In this document: positions 54,594 through 63,725 of the stretch, in pieces
Position numbering within the stretch: position 1 is the first letter of the stretch
Layout of the letters: each line of letters starts with the position of its first letter
Source: Variimorphobacter saccharofermentans
GTDB lineage: Bacteria > Bacillota > Clostridia > Lachnospirales > Lachnospiraceae
Reading direction: 5' to 3'
NCBI RefSeq assembly: GCF_014174405.1
Contig: NZ_JACEGA010000001.1
Location: 1,362,001-1,426,000 of the forward strand
Length of the DNA stretch: 64,000 nt
Program-made: the position numbers and the translations under genes
Notes under the pieces: model-generated
Databases searched by the model: none
What the model saw: only the letters and a program-made list of their open reading frames with translations
Told to the model about the DNA's origin: nothing

Positions 54594-55784
54594 ATGACAT
54601 TTACTTTTAGACATACAAAATACGCAAGTTATCTTGGGCTTTTTACGCAGGCAATAGTTAATAATCTGGCACCATTATTATTTGTGACTTTCCAGAGGCA
54701 ATTCGAGATTTCCTTGGATCGTATTAGTCTCTTGATCGTAATGAATTTTGGTGTTCAGATATTGACGGATTTTCTGTCAGCAAAGTACGTTGATAAAATA
54801 GGTTATCGTACCGCAATGATGATAGCTAATATATGTTGCTTTATTGGTTTAATGGGATTGGGGATTTTCCCCATGGTGTTCCCGGATCCATGGCTCGGTT
54901 TGGCAACATCAGTTGTAATCAACGCTGTCGGGGGTGGAATTATTGAGGTTGTAGTCAGCCCAGTTGTTGAAGCGTTACCCGGAGATGAGAAAGAATCTGC
55001 CATGAGTATGCTACACTCCTTCTATTGCTGGGGACAGGTTAGTGTGGTTCTTCTATCGACTCTTTATTTTAACACAATCGGTATAAACCATTGGAAATAT
55101 ATCGCTATGATCTGGTCGTTAATACCACTGGCGAATGCGTTTTTGTTTATGAAAGTACCTCTGCGGCCATTAGTGGAGGAACATGAGAGGGTACCCCTTC
55201 GTAAGCTGTTTACCGTTAAGGTTTTCTGGTTATTATTCATACTGATGATATGCTCAGGAGCATCGGAACTGGCCATGTCTCAGTGGGCTTCTTTATTTGC
55301 GGAAGAGGGCCTGAGGGTGTCGAAGACATTCGGAGATTTATTAGGTCCTTGCTTTTTTGCTGTATTAATGGGAATTGCAAGAACGATTTATGGTTTTTAC
55401 GGTTCTAAAATGGATTTAAAGAAAACGATAGCAGGAAGCAGTATCCTGTGTATGATATGTTATCTGGTGGCGGTGTTTTCTCCCAGCCCTGTTCTTTCTT
55501 TATTAGGTTGTGCCGTTTGTGGCTTTTCCGTCGGAATTATGTGGCCAGGAGTCTTCAGTCTGTCTTCGAAAACATATCCACAGGGGGGAACTGCTATGTT
55601 TGCAATTCTGGCGCTTGGAGGAGATGCTGGTTGTACCATAGGCCCAGGTATCGTAGGATTAGTAGCCAATATCACGAATAATCTTCACTATGGTCTCCTT
55701 ACAGCAACGATATTCCCTACCTTACTCGTAATCTGTATGCTGCGTTTCTTAATTAGGAGCAGGTCACATAATAGTTCAGTATAA
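54594..55784 (+). CDS. MFS permease, sugar-transporter-like
   Basis: A 396-residue protein with about 12 membrane segments. It starts FTFRHTKYASYLGLFTQAIVNNLAPLLF and has the loop motif SAKYVDKIGYR instead of the strict MFS motif A. The C-terminal half has FSVGIMWPGVFSLSS and GGDAGCTIGPGIVG, a pattern seen in FucP/Gip-like sugar permeases. It is unlike the first MFS protein in sequence, so the two likely carry different substrates. GGAG precedes the ATG. Confidence 0.85.
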   Translation: MTFTFRHTKYASYLGLFTQAIVNNLAPLLFVTFQRQFEISLDRISLLIVMNFGVQILTDFLSAKYVDKIGYRTAMMIANICCFIGLMGLGIFPMVFPDPWLGLATSVVINAVGGGIIEVVVSPVVEALPGDEKESAMSMLHSFYCWGQVSVVLLSTLYFNTIGINHWKYIAMIWSLIPLANAFLFMKVPLRPLVEEHERVPLRKLFTVKVFWLLFILMICSGASELAMSQWASLFAEEGLRVSKTFGDLLGPCFFAVLMGIARTIYGFYGSKMDLKKTIAGSSILCMICYLVAVFSPSPVLSLLGCAVCGFSVGIMWPGVFSLSSKTYPQGGTAMFAILALGGDAGCTIGPGIVGLVANITNNLHYGLLTATIFPTLLVICMLRFLIRSRSHNSSV

Positions 55785-55934
55785 TTTGTGTTAAACTGTA
55801 TGTGAGTATGAGTTGAATTTACCCATAATGATTTTGCACTTTATCATAATTTTACAGTTTTGACTTATTTTTGCCAATATTAAGAAATATAATAAGGTTT
55901 GGAATATTAAGTAAAAGTAAGGACGGTGATCATT

Positions 55935-57431
55935 ATGTTTGGTTATGAATTAATTCGTGCCAAATCATACAAGGCTATAAAAATCATTCTGATGCTATTT
56001 CTCTTTGTCGCAATCATACGTACTTCAAGTATCGTGTATGCTAAGGAGGAAGCAGTATATAAGGATGACATTTATTGCTATCAGATAACAAATGAAACCA
56101 AGAAAGAAGTAACGCTTATTGGAGTTGAGCTACAGAATGAACAGAAGGAATTAAGTATTCCCGGGAAAGTAACTATTAATGGTGTAGAATATACCGTTCG
56201 TAATGTGGATATTAACTTTAGGTACTATACTAATGCAGATTATAAGGATAACTATCGAAAGGTAACAAAACTAAATGTTGAGGAAACCTTCTCCGGAATC
56301 ATTTCATCACCGGTCTATGTATTCCCTAATGTAACCTGTATAGAATTCTTTGGGAAGACGATATTGCCTGAAAAAGTGGATGTTGAGATAGTAAACAATG
56401 ATACAAATCTTGACGTTCTGTATCTTGTTCCATCAGGAATGGAGAAAGAGTATGAGAAAGTAATTCATCAGGTCATGAATTATTCGGTTTACTCAGATAT
56501 ATATGAACATAACATTCCGATGACACCAACTATAGCCACTTCTCTTAATGATAATATGGAGTACGGATGTTTTCAGAAGGATGGTTTTATATATCAGGTA
56601 ACAAAGCCTGCTGGTGAAGGTGTTGGTGAGGTACAGCTGATAGGTATTACGAACATGCTTTATGTTTCCTATGTTTCCTTACCTGATACGGTAACAAACA
56701 ACGGATACACCTACAGATTGACAAAGCTATGCAAGTTTGGTTTGGTAGGATGCAAAGCAACCGTAGTCATTGTACCGAACAGTGTTACCAAGATGGAATC
56801 CGATGTGTTTGGAATTGATGTGGAATTATTATTTCTATCAAAGAACTGTAAGGTTATTCCAAGCAGATTAATTACAGATGAGAATTATGAGAGTAGACTT
56901 CGTTTTGTGTACGTTCCGGAAGGGGTTACTACATTATCGGAGGATGCATTCAATTTTACAAACCTGAATAAATCAAGTATTATATTACCAACTTCATTAA
57001 AATCCATAGGAAAAAGATCAGTATATGGATGTAAGCTGGTTACATTCTTAAATAAGAAACCAATCGCTAATATTGCCTCAGCAGTTAAGAATGGCACAAC
57101 CGTTAAAGTGAATCAAACGGCAATCAAAAAATATAAGTCCATTCTAGGAACGAAGATTTCGGTTGTAGCAGCTAAGAATATTACTAAATCGACAAAGCTT
57201 AGCATAAATACGACTAGTCTAAAAATGAAGGTATCACAGAAGAAAACATTAAAGGGAAGCCTTACGAAAGGGTCCAACGAAACGATTTACTGGCTTTCTT
57301 CCGACAATGATATCCTTGAGGTATCTGATAAAGGTGTCATTAAGACAAAAAGTAAGGGTACCGCATATGTCGTTGCATATACAAGAACCTCAGGACTTCG
57401 TAAAGTGGTTAAGGTAACAGTTACGAACTAA
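55935..57431 (+). CDS. Secreted LRR (BspA-like) protein with C-terminal BIG2 domain
   Basis: A 498-residue exported protein. An N-terminal hydrophobic stretch (IKIILMLFLFVAIIRTSSIVYA) acts as signal peptide or anchor. The central part has BspA/TpLRR-type leucine-rich segments (LPDTVTNNGYTYRLTKLCKFG, VPNSVTKMESDVF, VPEGVTTLSEDAFN, LPTSLKSIGKRSVYGC). A BIG2 domain closes it (about 418-497, WLSSDNDILEVSDKGVIKTKSKG). Such proteins often mediate binding at the cell surface. ATG 55935 is preferred over GTG 55926 because AAGGA is too close to the latter. Confidence 0.8.
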   Translation: MFGYELIRAKSYKAIKIILMLFLFVAIIRTSSIVYAKEEAVYKDDIYCYQITNETKKEVTLIGVELQNEQKELSIPGKVTINGVEYTVRNVDINFRYYTNADYKDNYRKVTKLNVEETFSGIISSPVYVFPNVTCIEFFGKTILPEKVDVEIVNNDTNLDVLYLVPSGMEKEYEKVIHQVMNYSVYSDIYEHNIPMTPTIATSLNDNMEYGCFQKDGFIYQVTKPAGEGVGEVQLIGITNMLYVSYVSLPDTVTNNGYTYRLTKLCKFGLVGCKATVVIVPNSVTKMESDVFGIDVELLFLSKNCKVIPSRLITDENYESRLRFVYVPEGVTTLSEDAFNFTNLNKSSIILPTSLKSIGKRSVYGCKLVTFLNKKPIANIASAVKNGTTVKVNQTAIKKYKSILGTKISVVAAKNITKSTKLSINTTSLKMKVSQKKTLKGSLTKGSNETIYWLSSDNDILEVSDKGVIKTKSKGTAYVVAYTRTSGLRKVVKVTVTN

Positions 57432-57444
57432 AAGCTTATTATAG

Positions 57445-57488
57445 GACATTCTACTGGGATGAATATAATCCTTGTAGAATGTCTTTTT
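57445..57488 (+). terminator. Rho-independent terminator after LRR gene
   Basis: GACATTCTAC (57445-57454) pairs perfectly with GTAGAATGTC (57474-57483), followed by a T run. Confidence 0.85.
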
Positions 57489-57560
57489 TATCGTATATGA
57501 TTTAGGTAACAAAAGTCAATAAAACACCTATACAATATAGAGTACTTTATATTACCAATC

Positions 57561-57589
57561 TTGACATTATATAGAATGTTATATATAAT
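57561..57589 (+). promoter_or_regulatory. Perfect-consensus SigA promoter of amino-acid ABC operon
   Basis: TTGACA (57561-57566), 17-bp spacer, TATAAT (57584-57589), matching the vegetative consensus at all twelve positions. Transcription would start near 57596, about 197 nt before the binding-protein gene, and run at once into the hairpin at 57602. Confidence 0.85.
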
Positions 57590-57601
57590 ATAGCCTATGA
57601 T

Positions 57602-57658
57602 TTGAGCGAAAGACTAAATGCCAAAGTGTATATATTAAGGCCTTAGCTCAATTTTTTT
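57602..57658 (+). terminator. Leader terminator (attenuator) or short RNA
   Basis: TTGAGC (57602-57607) pairs with GCTCAA (57646-57651), and CTAAATGCC with GGCCTTAG inside; seven T follow. Placed within about 60 nt of a perfect promoter and before the ABC operon, it would stop most transcripts unless relieved. It contains no T-box signature that I can recognise. Confidence 0.6.
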
Positions 57659-57792
57659 AAATTTAATATCAGGAATATGTGAGAAGTCTAAGATTCCACA
57701 CGGATGTTTGCTTTGTATAATTTATGATAACTTATGTCTTATTAGTTAATAGGAGAGTAAGCACCTATTCCTAGAAAAGGGAGGATGAATTT

Positions 57793-58572
57793 ATGAAAAA
57801 GTTATTTGCTGTATTATGTACTGTACTTTTAGCTAGTGCGCTGTTGACTGGTTGTGGCACGAAAGATAAGAAAGATACCAACAAAGCGGCTAGCGATAAG
57901 AAGTGGATTGTAGCTACAGATACTGTGTTTAAGCCATTTGAGTATACGAATGAGAATAATGATTTTGTAGGTATTGATGTGGATTTACTGGCTGCAATCG
58001 CAGAGGATCAGGGCTTCCAGTATGAGTTACAAAGCCTTGGATGGGATGCTGCAGTGGCAGCTGTTCAGGCAGGTCAGGCTGATGCTATTATGGCAGGCGC
58101 AACAATCAAGCAGGAACGTATCGATTCTGGCTGGATTTTCTCAGATGGATATTTTGATGCAACACAGACCTTTGTTGTAGCTGCTGATAGTGATATAACT
58201 AGCTTTGAGGATTTAAGAGGTAAAAACGTTGCAGTAAAGAATGCAACAGCTGGAGCGGACTTTGCAAACAGCCTGAAAGATGAATATGGATTCACAGTTA
58301 CCGTATTTGAAGATTCCCCTACAATGTACCAGGATGTAATTCTTGGAAATAGTGCTGCATGTGTGGAAGATACTCCAATCATGGCCGCTTCCATTAAGGA
58401 AGGAGACCTTAAGCTGAAAATACCGGAGGGCATGGAAAGTGAAGGCGCACCTTACGGTTTTGCAATCATGGATAAGGCTGATCAGGAATTACTGGATATG
58501 TTCAATGCAGGTCTTGCTAATATTAAAGCTAACGGAACCTATGATGAGATCCTGAATAAATATTTGAAATAA
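57793..58572 (+). CDS. Amino-acid ABC transporter substrate-binding lipoprotein
   Basis: A 259-residue lipoprotein. The signal peptide ends in the lipobox LLTGC with Cys21 lipidated. The family-3 solute-binding fold follows: WIVATDTVFKPFEYTNENNDFVGIDVDLLAAIA, AGATIKQERIDSGWIFSDGYF, LRGKNVAVKNATAGADFA and YGFAIMDKADQELLDMFNAGL. It captures a polar amino acid outside the membrane and delivers it to the permease encoded next; the ligand (for example cystine, glutamine or histidine) cannot be assigned. AAAGGGAGG precedes the ATG. It heads a three-gene operon. Confidence 0.93.
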   Translation: MKKLFAVLCTVLLASALLTGCGTKDKKDTNKAASDKKWIVATDTVFKPFEYTNENNDFVGIDVDLLAAIAEDQGFQYELQSLGWDAAVAAVQAGQADAIMAGATIKQERIDSGWIFSDGYFDATQTFVVAADSDITSFEDLRGKNVAVKNATAGADFANSLKDEYGFTVTVFEDSPTMYQDVILGNSAACVEDTPIMAASIKEGDLKLKIPEGMESEGAPYGFAIMDKADQELLDMFNAGLANIKANGTYDEILNKYLK

Positions 58573-58671
58573 TAGTGTACTTATTTTATGGACGTGGGAG
58601 ACCTGAATAGGTTGCTCACGTTCTTATTCTCAGGCCGTATGAGATACGTAATATGAAGGGGAAGGTAAGCA

Positions 58672-59340
58672 ATGATAACAATAATTCAAACCTATGGTTC
58701 GATGCTTCTGGGAGCATTGGGCAAGACTTTGCTACTCACACTATTATCCTTGTTTTTTGCAATGATAATAGGATTGATTTTTTCATTAATGAATGTTGGG
58801 AAGAATCGGTTCCTGAACTTTATTGGAGTTGTATATGTTGATGGTGTTCGCGGTGTTCCACTTATCGTATTGGCGTATTTTATTTATTTTGGCCTACCGG
58901 CAGGAATAAAGATGCTTGGAGCACAGGATTTTAGATTAACGGCATTACAAGCCGGAACGATAGCTCTTGCCATGAACTGTGGCGCTTATATGGCGGAAAT
59001 AATTCGTGCGGGTATTGAAAGTGTTGATAAGGGACAGATGGAAGCCAGTAGAAGTCTTGGATTGAATTATCGTCTGAGCATGCAGACAATTGTACTACCG
59101 CAAGCGATTCGAACCATGATTCCTTCCATCATCAACCAGTTTATTATTACCTTAAAAGATACCTCCATATTATCTGTTATTGGATTCCCGGAATTAACCA
59201 ATATGGGGAAAACTATTAGTGGTAACACGTTCAAGAGCCTGGAGACCTGGGCAATTGTTGGTGTAATGTATATGGTAGTAATCATAACCTTAAGTAAGGT
59301 TGCGAAAAGGGTTGAAAGGAGGATGAGCCGTGGAAGATAG
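58672..59340 (+). CDS. Amino-acid ABC transporter permease
   Basis: A 222-residue HisM/GlnP-type permease with about five membrane helices. The ATPase-contact loop [23 protein letters not shown] and the following [26 protein letters not shown] are conserved. AAGGGGAAGG precedes the ATG. Its last 11 bases overlap the start of the ATPase gene, which indicates translational coupling. Confidence 0.94.
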   Translation: MITIIQTYGSMLLGALGKTLLLTLLSLFFAMIIGLIFSLMNVGKNRFLNFIGVVYVDGVRGVPLIVLAYFIYFGLPAGIKMLGAQDFRLTALQAGTIALAMNCGAYMAEIIRAGIESVDKGQMEASRSLGLNYRLSMQTIVLPQAIRTMIPSIINQFIITLKDTSILSVIGFPELTNMGKTISGNTFKSLETWAIVGVMYMVVIITLSKVAKRVERRMSRGR

Positions 59341-60070
59341 AAAGACTATGATTCATGTAAAGAATTTGAAGAAAAGCTTTGGCTCCCTGGAAGTACTAAA
59401 AGATATTAGTATTGATATTTCCGAAGGCGAAGTAGTAGTATTACTGGGACCTTCCGGAAGCGGTAAATCTACCTTTCTCCGTTGTTTGAATCAATTAGAA
59501 ATGGCTACTAGCGGAACGATTGTAGTTGATGGAAACCATGTCACCAGCAAGCATACCGATATTAATAAGGTACGTGAGAACATCGGCATGGTATTTCAGC
59601 ATTTTAATCTATTTCCACACAAAACCGTTTTGCAGAATATCACTCATGCACCGATTAAGCTTAAGAAAATGACAAAGGACGAGGCAAAAGATAAGGCAAT
59701 GCAATTACTTAGGCGTGTTGGAATGGAGTCGAAAGCGGATGTTTATCCGTCGCAGCTCTCGGGAGGACAAAAGCAGCGTGTGGCAATTGCAAGAGCACTT
59801 GCGATGAATCCGGACGTTATGCTTTTTGATGAACCTACATCTGCCTTGGATCCAGAAATGGTAGGTGAAGTACTTGCGGTCATGCAGGAACTGGTTGCAG
59901 ATGGTATGACGATGGTGGTTGTAACACATGAAATTGGTTTTGCCAGGGAAGTAGCGGATCGGATCGTATTCATGGATGGGGGCTATATCGTCGAGCAGGG
60001 AACGCCAGAAGAAATAATCTTACATCCTAAGGAAGACAGAACAATTGATTTCTTAAATAAGGTTTTATAA
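59330..60070 (+). CDS. Amino-acid ABC transporter ATP-binding protein
   Basis: A 246-residue ATPase of the polar-amino-acid uptake family. Walker A is GPSGSGKST, the Q loop is in [17 protein letters not shown], the signature is [15 protein letters not shown], Walker B is [14 protein letters not shown] and the H loop [10 protein letters not shown]. The start is GTG at 59330 within the permease gene, preceded by AAAGGAGG. An internal ATG at 59348 is possible but has no ribosome site. It completes the importer with the binding protein and permease upstream. Confidence 0.95.
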   Translation: MEDRKTMIHVKNLKKSFGSLEVLKDISIDISEGEVVVLLGPSGSGKSTFLRCLNQLEMATSGTIVVDGNHVTSKHTDINKVRENIGMVFQHFNLFPHKTVLQNITHAPIKLKKMTKDEAKDKAMQLLRRVGMESKADVYPSQLSGGQKQRVAIARALAMNPDVMLFDEPTSALDPEMVGEVLAVMQELVADGMTMVVVTHEIGFAREVADRIVFMDGGYIVEQGTPEEIILHPKEDRTIDFLNKVL

Positions 60071-60091
60071 TCGGCTTTGGAGGGAAGTTCA

Positions 60092-60676
60092 ATGAAAAAG
60101 ATTATTACCATTAGCCGTGAATTTGGTGCCGGCGGAGGAGAGATAGGGCGAAATGTAGCGAAGGCTCTGAATTACGAATATTTCGATAAAGAGATAATTC
60201 TAAAGACTGCCAGAGAATACAATATTGATGTGAATAGCCTATTGAGATGGGATGAAAAGGTTCCGATGGATTTTGGGTTTGCTCAAAGCCTGTTTGATTT
60301 TTATAATAAGCCGTTAAGCGAAAAACTATTTGATGCCCAGAAACAAGTGATTAAACGGATTGGTGAAGCCGGTAATTGTGTTATTGTCGGACGTAATGCC
60401 AATACCATACTTAAGGAATTTGATTACGGACTTCATATATTCATCCATGCGGACCCTGGTTGGCGTCTGGAACGGATGAAGGCGAAAATGCCAGATGCGA
60501 CTGAAGCAAAAATTAGTGAGGAAATGAGTAGGATAGATAAAATGCGCAGAAAATTCTGCTTTTACTATACTAATACGGAATTCGGGGTGGCAGATTATTA
60601 TGATCTATGCCTGAATACATCAAAGCTTGGAATTGATGCCTGTGTGGATATCATATGTCACATTGCGAATCAATAA
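60092..60676 (+). CDS. Cytidylate kinase-like family protein
   Basis: A 194-residue P-loop protein. The N-terminus ITISREFGAGGGEIGRNVAKALN is the nucleotide-binding segment typical of the cytidylate-kinase-like family (Cmk2/PF13189), followed by YFDKEIILKTARE and, later, CVIVGRNANTILKE and the arginine-rich lid ISRIDKMRRKFC-type segment (here MSRIDKMRRKFCFYYT). The true substrate of this family is not established. GGAGGG selects ATG 60092; the in-frame TTG 60077 overlaps it. It lies 21 bp after the ABC ATPase and may be in the same operon. Confidence 0.85.
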   Translation: MKKIITISREFGAGGGEIGRNVAKALNYEYFDKEIILKTAREYNIDVNSLLRWDEKVPMDFGFAQSLFDFYNKPLSEKLFDAQKQVIKRIGEAGNCVIVGRNANTILKEFDYGLHIFIHADPGWRLERMKAKMPDATEAKISEEMSRIDKMRRKFCFYYTNTEFGVADYYDLCLNTSKLGIDACVDIICHIANQ

Positions 60677-60719
60677 TAGGAGTGATACTCCTGAATACTA
60701 ATACCAGCATAAGAATACT

Positions 60720-60794
60720 GGCTGTTGTAAGATGAAGCCGCGGGATATTATGTTAAGTAATAATCCCTGACACTCATTTGACAACAGCCATTTT
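60720..60794 (+). repeat. Short GGCTGTT-type hairpin element
   Basis: GGCTGTTGT (60720-60728) pairs perfectly with ACAACAGCC (60781-60789), followed by ATTTTT. An inner GGGATATTA/TAATAATCCC hairpin resembles the main arm of copy B at 23027 (GGGATTATG.../...CATAATCCC). It looks like an internally deleted member of the 184-bp family, and acts as terminator here. Confidence 0.7.
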
Positions 60795-60871
60795 TAGATT
60801 ATCGTATAAAATCGCATTGCTCCTATGTTTCATCTTGTATCAATCACTTTTTAAGAGCATTCGTTTGTATA

Positions 60872-61093
60872 TTACTCATTTTCTGACAATTCTTCAAGTA
60901 AGCCAAGAATCTTTGGCGTACAGCGACGACCACCACAGGGTCCAGAACCGGCTCCGGTTGCCTTTTGCACTTCCTGTATTGATGTGGCACCCTCTCGAAT
61001 TACTTTTTTTATAGTGGATCGGGGGATTCCCTTGCATATACATACCTTTGTCATCTTATCCAGAATTTCTGAATTTAAATCTGTGTTATCCAT
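60872..61093 (-). CDS. BFD-like [2Fe-2S]-binding protein
   Basis: A 73-residue protein with the bacterioferritin-associated-ferredoxin pattern: CICKGIPRSTIKKVIREGATSIQEVQKATGAG followed by CGGRRCTPKI, giving four cysteines as C-x-C and C-x4-C for one [2Fe-2S] cluster. BFD domains shuttle electrons or help assemble iron proteins. The start at 61093 is chosen because AGGAGAAC lies just upstream on the minus strand; the longer frame from 61165 has none. It is convergent with the hairpin element and stands alone. Confidence 0.88.
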   Translation of the reverse strand: MDNTDLNSEILDKMTKVCICKGIPRSTIKKVIREGATSIQEVQKATGAGSGPCGGRRCTPKILGLLEELSENE

Positions 61094-61438
61094 ATACGTT
61101 CTCCTATTCTTGTATGAGGAATAGATACCTGTTAAATTCGCATCCTCTATGTTCCGTGTTATCATTCAAATCCAATATTAAGATTAATATGTATGAAGTA
61201 AGTTATCTGGCTTATAAAGATTACTCCTATTATTTTACCTCTTTCTTATGTTTTTATCCAGTGTTATCATCCAATTATTGAATATACATGATTTATTGAA
61301 GTTCTAGAAGCTCCGTACTATAGGGAGAATATTATCTGGATTCGTATCAGAAATTATGCTAATATAACTTAGTAGATCAATGAATTTTAATAGACGTACG
61401 AGGATGCTAACCCGATTTATATATGAAAGGAACTTAAC
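61094..61438. other. 345-bp divergent intergenic region
   Basis: The region lies between the BFD gene (minus strand) and the cysteine-cluster gene (plus strand) and must hold both promoters. I could not pick a convincing -35/-10 pair on either strand. A CTATTC/GAATAG hairpin (6-bp arms) lies in the BFD leader near 61104-61124. Confidence 0.4.
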
Positions 61439-62104
61439 ATGGAGAGACAGGTTCGACTCGAAGAGATTTCTGATGGAAGAAAATATGGTTTGAATGATAT
61501 GGTCAGAGCAGATTGTAATGGTTGTGAAGGATGCTCTGCATGCTGTCAGGGTATGGGGAATTCTATAACACTCGATCCCCTGGATATCTACAATTTAACC
61601 ATCAACCTAAATATGACCTTCGAGGAGTTTTTGGCTGATAGAATTGAGTTAAGTGTAATAGATGGAATCATTCTGCCACATTTAAAAATGGTAGGTCATC
61701 AGGAGCGCTGCGTGTTCCTAAATGAGAAAGGCAGATGTGATATTCATGCGTTCCGACCGGGTATCTGTAGGTTATTTCCCCTTGGCAGGTGTTATGATGA
61801 GAATAACCTGTACTATATTCTGCAAATCCATGAATGTAAAAAAAGTACGAAATCAAAAGTAAAAGTCCAAAAGTGGATCGATATTCCTGATATTAAGAAA
61901 AATGAGCAGTTTATTTTAGAATGGCATAATTTAATGAAACGAGCAAGGAATATTATAGCGCAGGTAAATAATAATAAAATGAAAGAGCTGAATATGTTTC
62001 TGTTAAATACATTCTTTGTTACGCCATACGATCCCCAGACAGATTTTTATTCTCAGTTTCATGAGCGGCATAAAATGGCTCTGAGAAATGTGAATAATAG
62101 TTAG
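61439..62104 (+). CDS. YkgJ-family cysteine-cluster protein
   Basis: A 221-residue cytoplasmic protein. CNGCEGCSACCQGMGNSITLDPLDIYNL near the N-terminus and CVFLNEKGRCDIHAFRPGICRLFPLGRCYD in the middle form the eight-cysteine cluster of the YkgJ/PF03692 family, thought to bind Zn or an Fe-S centre. The biochemical role of the family is not settled. ATGAAAGGAAC precedes the ATG. The C-terminal about 80 residues are helical and not conserved in any motif I recognise. Confidence 0.85.
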   Translation: MERQVRLEEISDGRKYGLNDMVRADCNGCEGCSACCQGMGNSITLDPLDIYNLTINLNMTFEEFLADRIELSVIDGIILPHLKMVGHQERCVFLNEKGRCDIHAFRPGICRLFPLGRCYDENNLYYILQIHECKKSTKSKVKVQKWIDIPDIKKNEQFILEWHNLMKRARNIIAQVNNNKMKELNMFLLNTFFVTPYDPQTDFYSQFHERHKMALRNVNNS

Positions 62105-62148
62105 TTTATGATGATTAAGAATACGATTAAGACAGGAGGATTTAAAGG

Positions 62149-63693
62149 ATGAAGAATCCAATTATTTGGTCAGACTTTCCGGACCCTGATGTTATTCGAG
62201 TGGAGGATACCTATTATATGATCAGCACCACCATGCATTTTATGCCGGGTGGTGTTATAATGCGATCATACGATTTGGTACACTGGGAGATCGTCAGCTA
62301 TGTGTTTGATAAACTGGACAGCACCCCCGAACAGAAGCTGGAAGGAAAGCATGGCATTTACGGAAAAGGAATGTGGGCAGCATCTCTACGATATCATAAA
62401 GGGATGTATTACGTAGTGTTTGTAGCAAACGATACCGGAAAGACCTACTTGTATCAATCGGAAGATATTATGGGACCATGGCGGAAGCAGAATATAGAAG
62501 GCTTTTATCATGATTGTTCAATCTTGTTCGATGATGATGACAGAGTCTACATAGTATATGGAAATACACAGATTCATCTGACAGAATTGAAGTCAGATCT
62601 TACTGGCCCGAAACCAGGCGGACTAAACCGTATTATTATTACTGATAATAATGATGTCGATTTAGGCTATGAAGGGTCACATTTATATAAAATTAATGGG
62701 AAATACTATATTTTTATGATACACTGGCTTTCCACAGGATCAAAGAGAAGAACAGAAAGCTGTTATGTATCCGACTCTCTGGAAGGGGAATTTATCGGAA
62801 AAGATGTAGTGGATGATGATATGAATTACCACAATTCAGGTGTTGCTCAGGGTGGAATAGTCGACACACCGGACGGAGAGTGGTATGCTATGTTATTCCA
62901 GGATCATGGAGCGGTAGGACGTATTCCTGTCTTAATTCCTGTTCATTGGGAAGATGATTTCCCTGTATTCGGAGAAAATGGCAAAGTGCCAATTGAAGTG
63001 GATGTAAGAAGTAGCCGTCCTAATTACGAGTATGAGCCATTGATGAGCAGTGATGATTTTCACTATATCCCCGATAAAGAGGGAAGAGTCAGTTTAAAGA
63101 AAGTATGGCAGTGGAATCATGAACCGATTCACCAGCTATGGTCTGTAACCGAGAGACCCGGGGCATATCGCATTTATTCAGGAAAGCTAAGTTCCAATGT
63201 TCAGCTCGCTCAAAATACCTTGACTCAACGTATGTTCGGCCCTGAGTGTGAGGCGATGGTAACCGTGGATGGCAGTGCCTTAAGAGATGGAGATTTTGCG
63301 GGAATATGCGCATTACAGGGATGCTATGGATGGATTGCGTTAACGAAGGAGAACGGAGCATATTATCTGGTTATGCGTGCTAAGGAATTAGATCCAGCGG
63401 ATGGTATCTGGGGTAATCCTGAGGGGGATCAGAATCCGGGTGTAGAATTCGGAAGAGTTCCTTTGGATACTAATCGGATAAGGCTTAAGCTTAGAGCCAA
63501 TTTTGTGGACAATATTGATGAAGTGAACTTTTACTACGAGAAGGACGGAGAATGGCTAAAGCTAGGAATTACACATAAGCTCTATTTCCGTTTGGATCAC
63601 TTTGTCGGCTGCCGGGTTGGATTATTCCTGTTTTCTACCAATGAAACAGGGGGTATGGCGGAATTCGAGGATTTTGCTTATAACATTATATAA
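62149..63693 (+). CDS. GH43 beta-xylosidase / arabinofuranosidase
   Basis: A 514-residue enzyme without signal peptide. The five-bladed propeller begins IIWSDFPDPDVIRVEDTYYMIS with catalytic base Asp12; Asp122 in HDCSILFDDD is the expected pKa-tuning residue, and Glu175 in YEGSHLYKINGKYYIF the proton donor. A beta-sandwich C-terminal domain (about 320-514) is typical of GH43 xylosidases. It probably removes xylose or arabinose from xylo-oligosaccharides in the cytoplasm, complementing the GH8 and GH3 enzymes. AGGAGG precedes the ATG. It lies 44 bp after the cysteine-cluster gene. Confidence 0.92.
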   Translation: MKNPIIWSDFPDPDVIRVEDTYYMISTTMHFMPGGVIMRSYDLVHWEIVSYVFDKLDSTPEQKLEGKHGIYGKGMWAASLRYHKGMYYVVFVANDTGKTYLYQSEDIMGPWRKQNIEGFYHDCSILFDDDDRVYIVYGNTQIHLTELKSDLTGPKPGGLNRIIITDNNDVDLGYEGSHLYKINGKYYIFMIHWLSTGSKRRTESCYVSDSLEGEFIGKDVVDDDMNYHNSGVAQGGIVDTPDGEWYAMLFQDHGAVGRIPVLIPVHWEDDFPVFGENGKVPIEVDVRSSRPNYEYEPLMSSDDFHYIPDKEGRVSLKKVWQWNHEPIHQLWSVTERPGAYRIYSGKLSSNVQLAQNTLTQRMFGPECEAMVTVDGSALRDGDFAGICALQGCYGWIALTKENGAYYLVMRAKELDPADGIWGNPEGDQNPGVEFGRVPLDTNRIRLKLRANFVDNIDEVNFYYEKDGEWLKLGITHKLYFRLDHFVGCRVGLFLFSTNETGGMAEFEDFAYNII

Positions 63694-63725
63694 TTTGAAG
63701 CATTAACAGTGCAATGGAGAATGAC

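Noticed and set aside
57602-57658. T-box or known riboswitch before the ABC operon
   Set aside because: No T-box sequence or other riboswitch core that I know was found; only a bulged hairpin with a T run is supported.
61048-61281. 77-codon plus-strand frame between the BFD and cysteine-cluster genes
   Set aside because: It overlaps the BFD start antisense, has no ribosome site and low-complexity composition.
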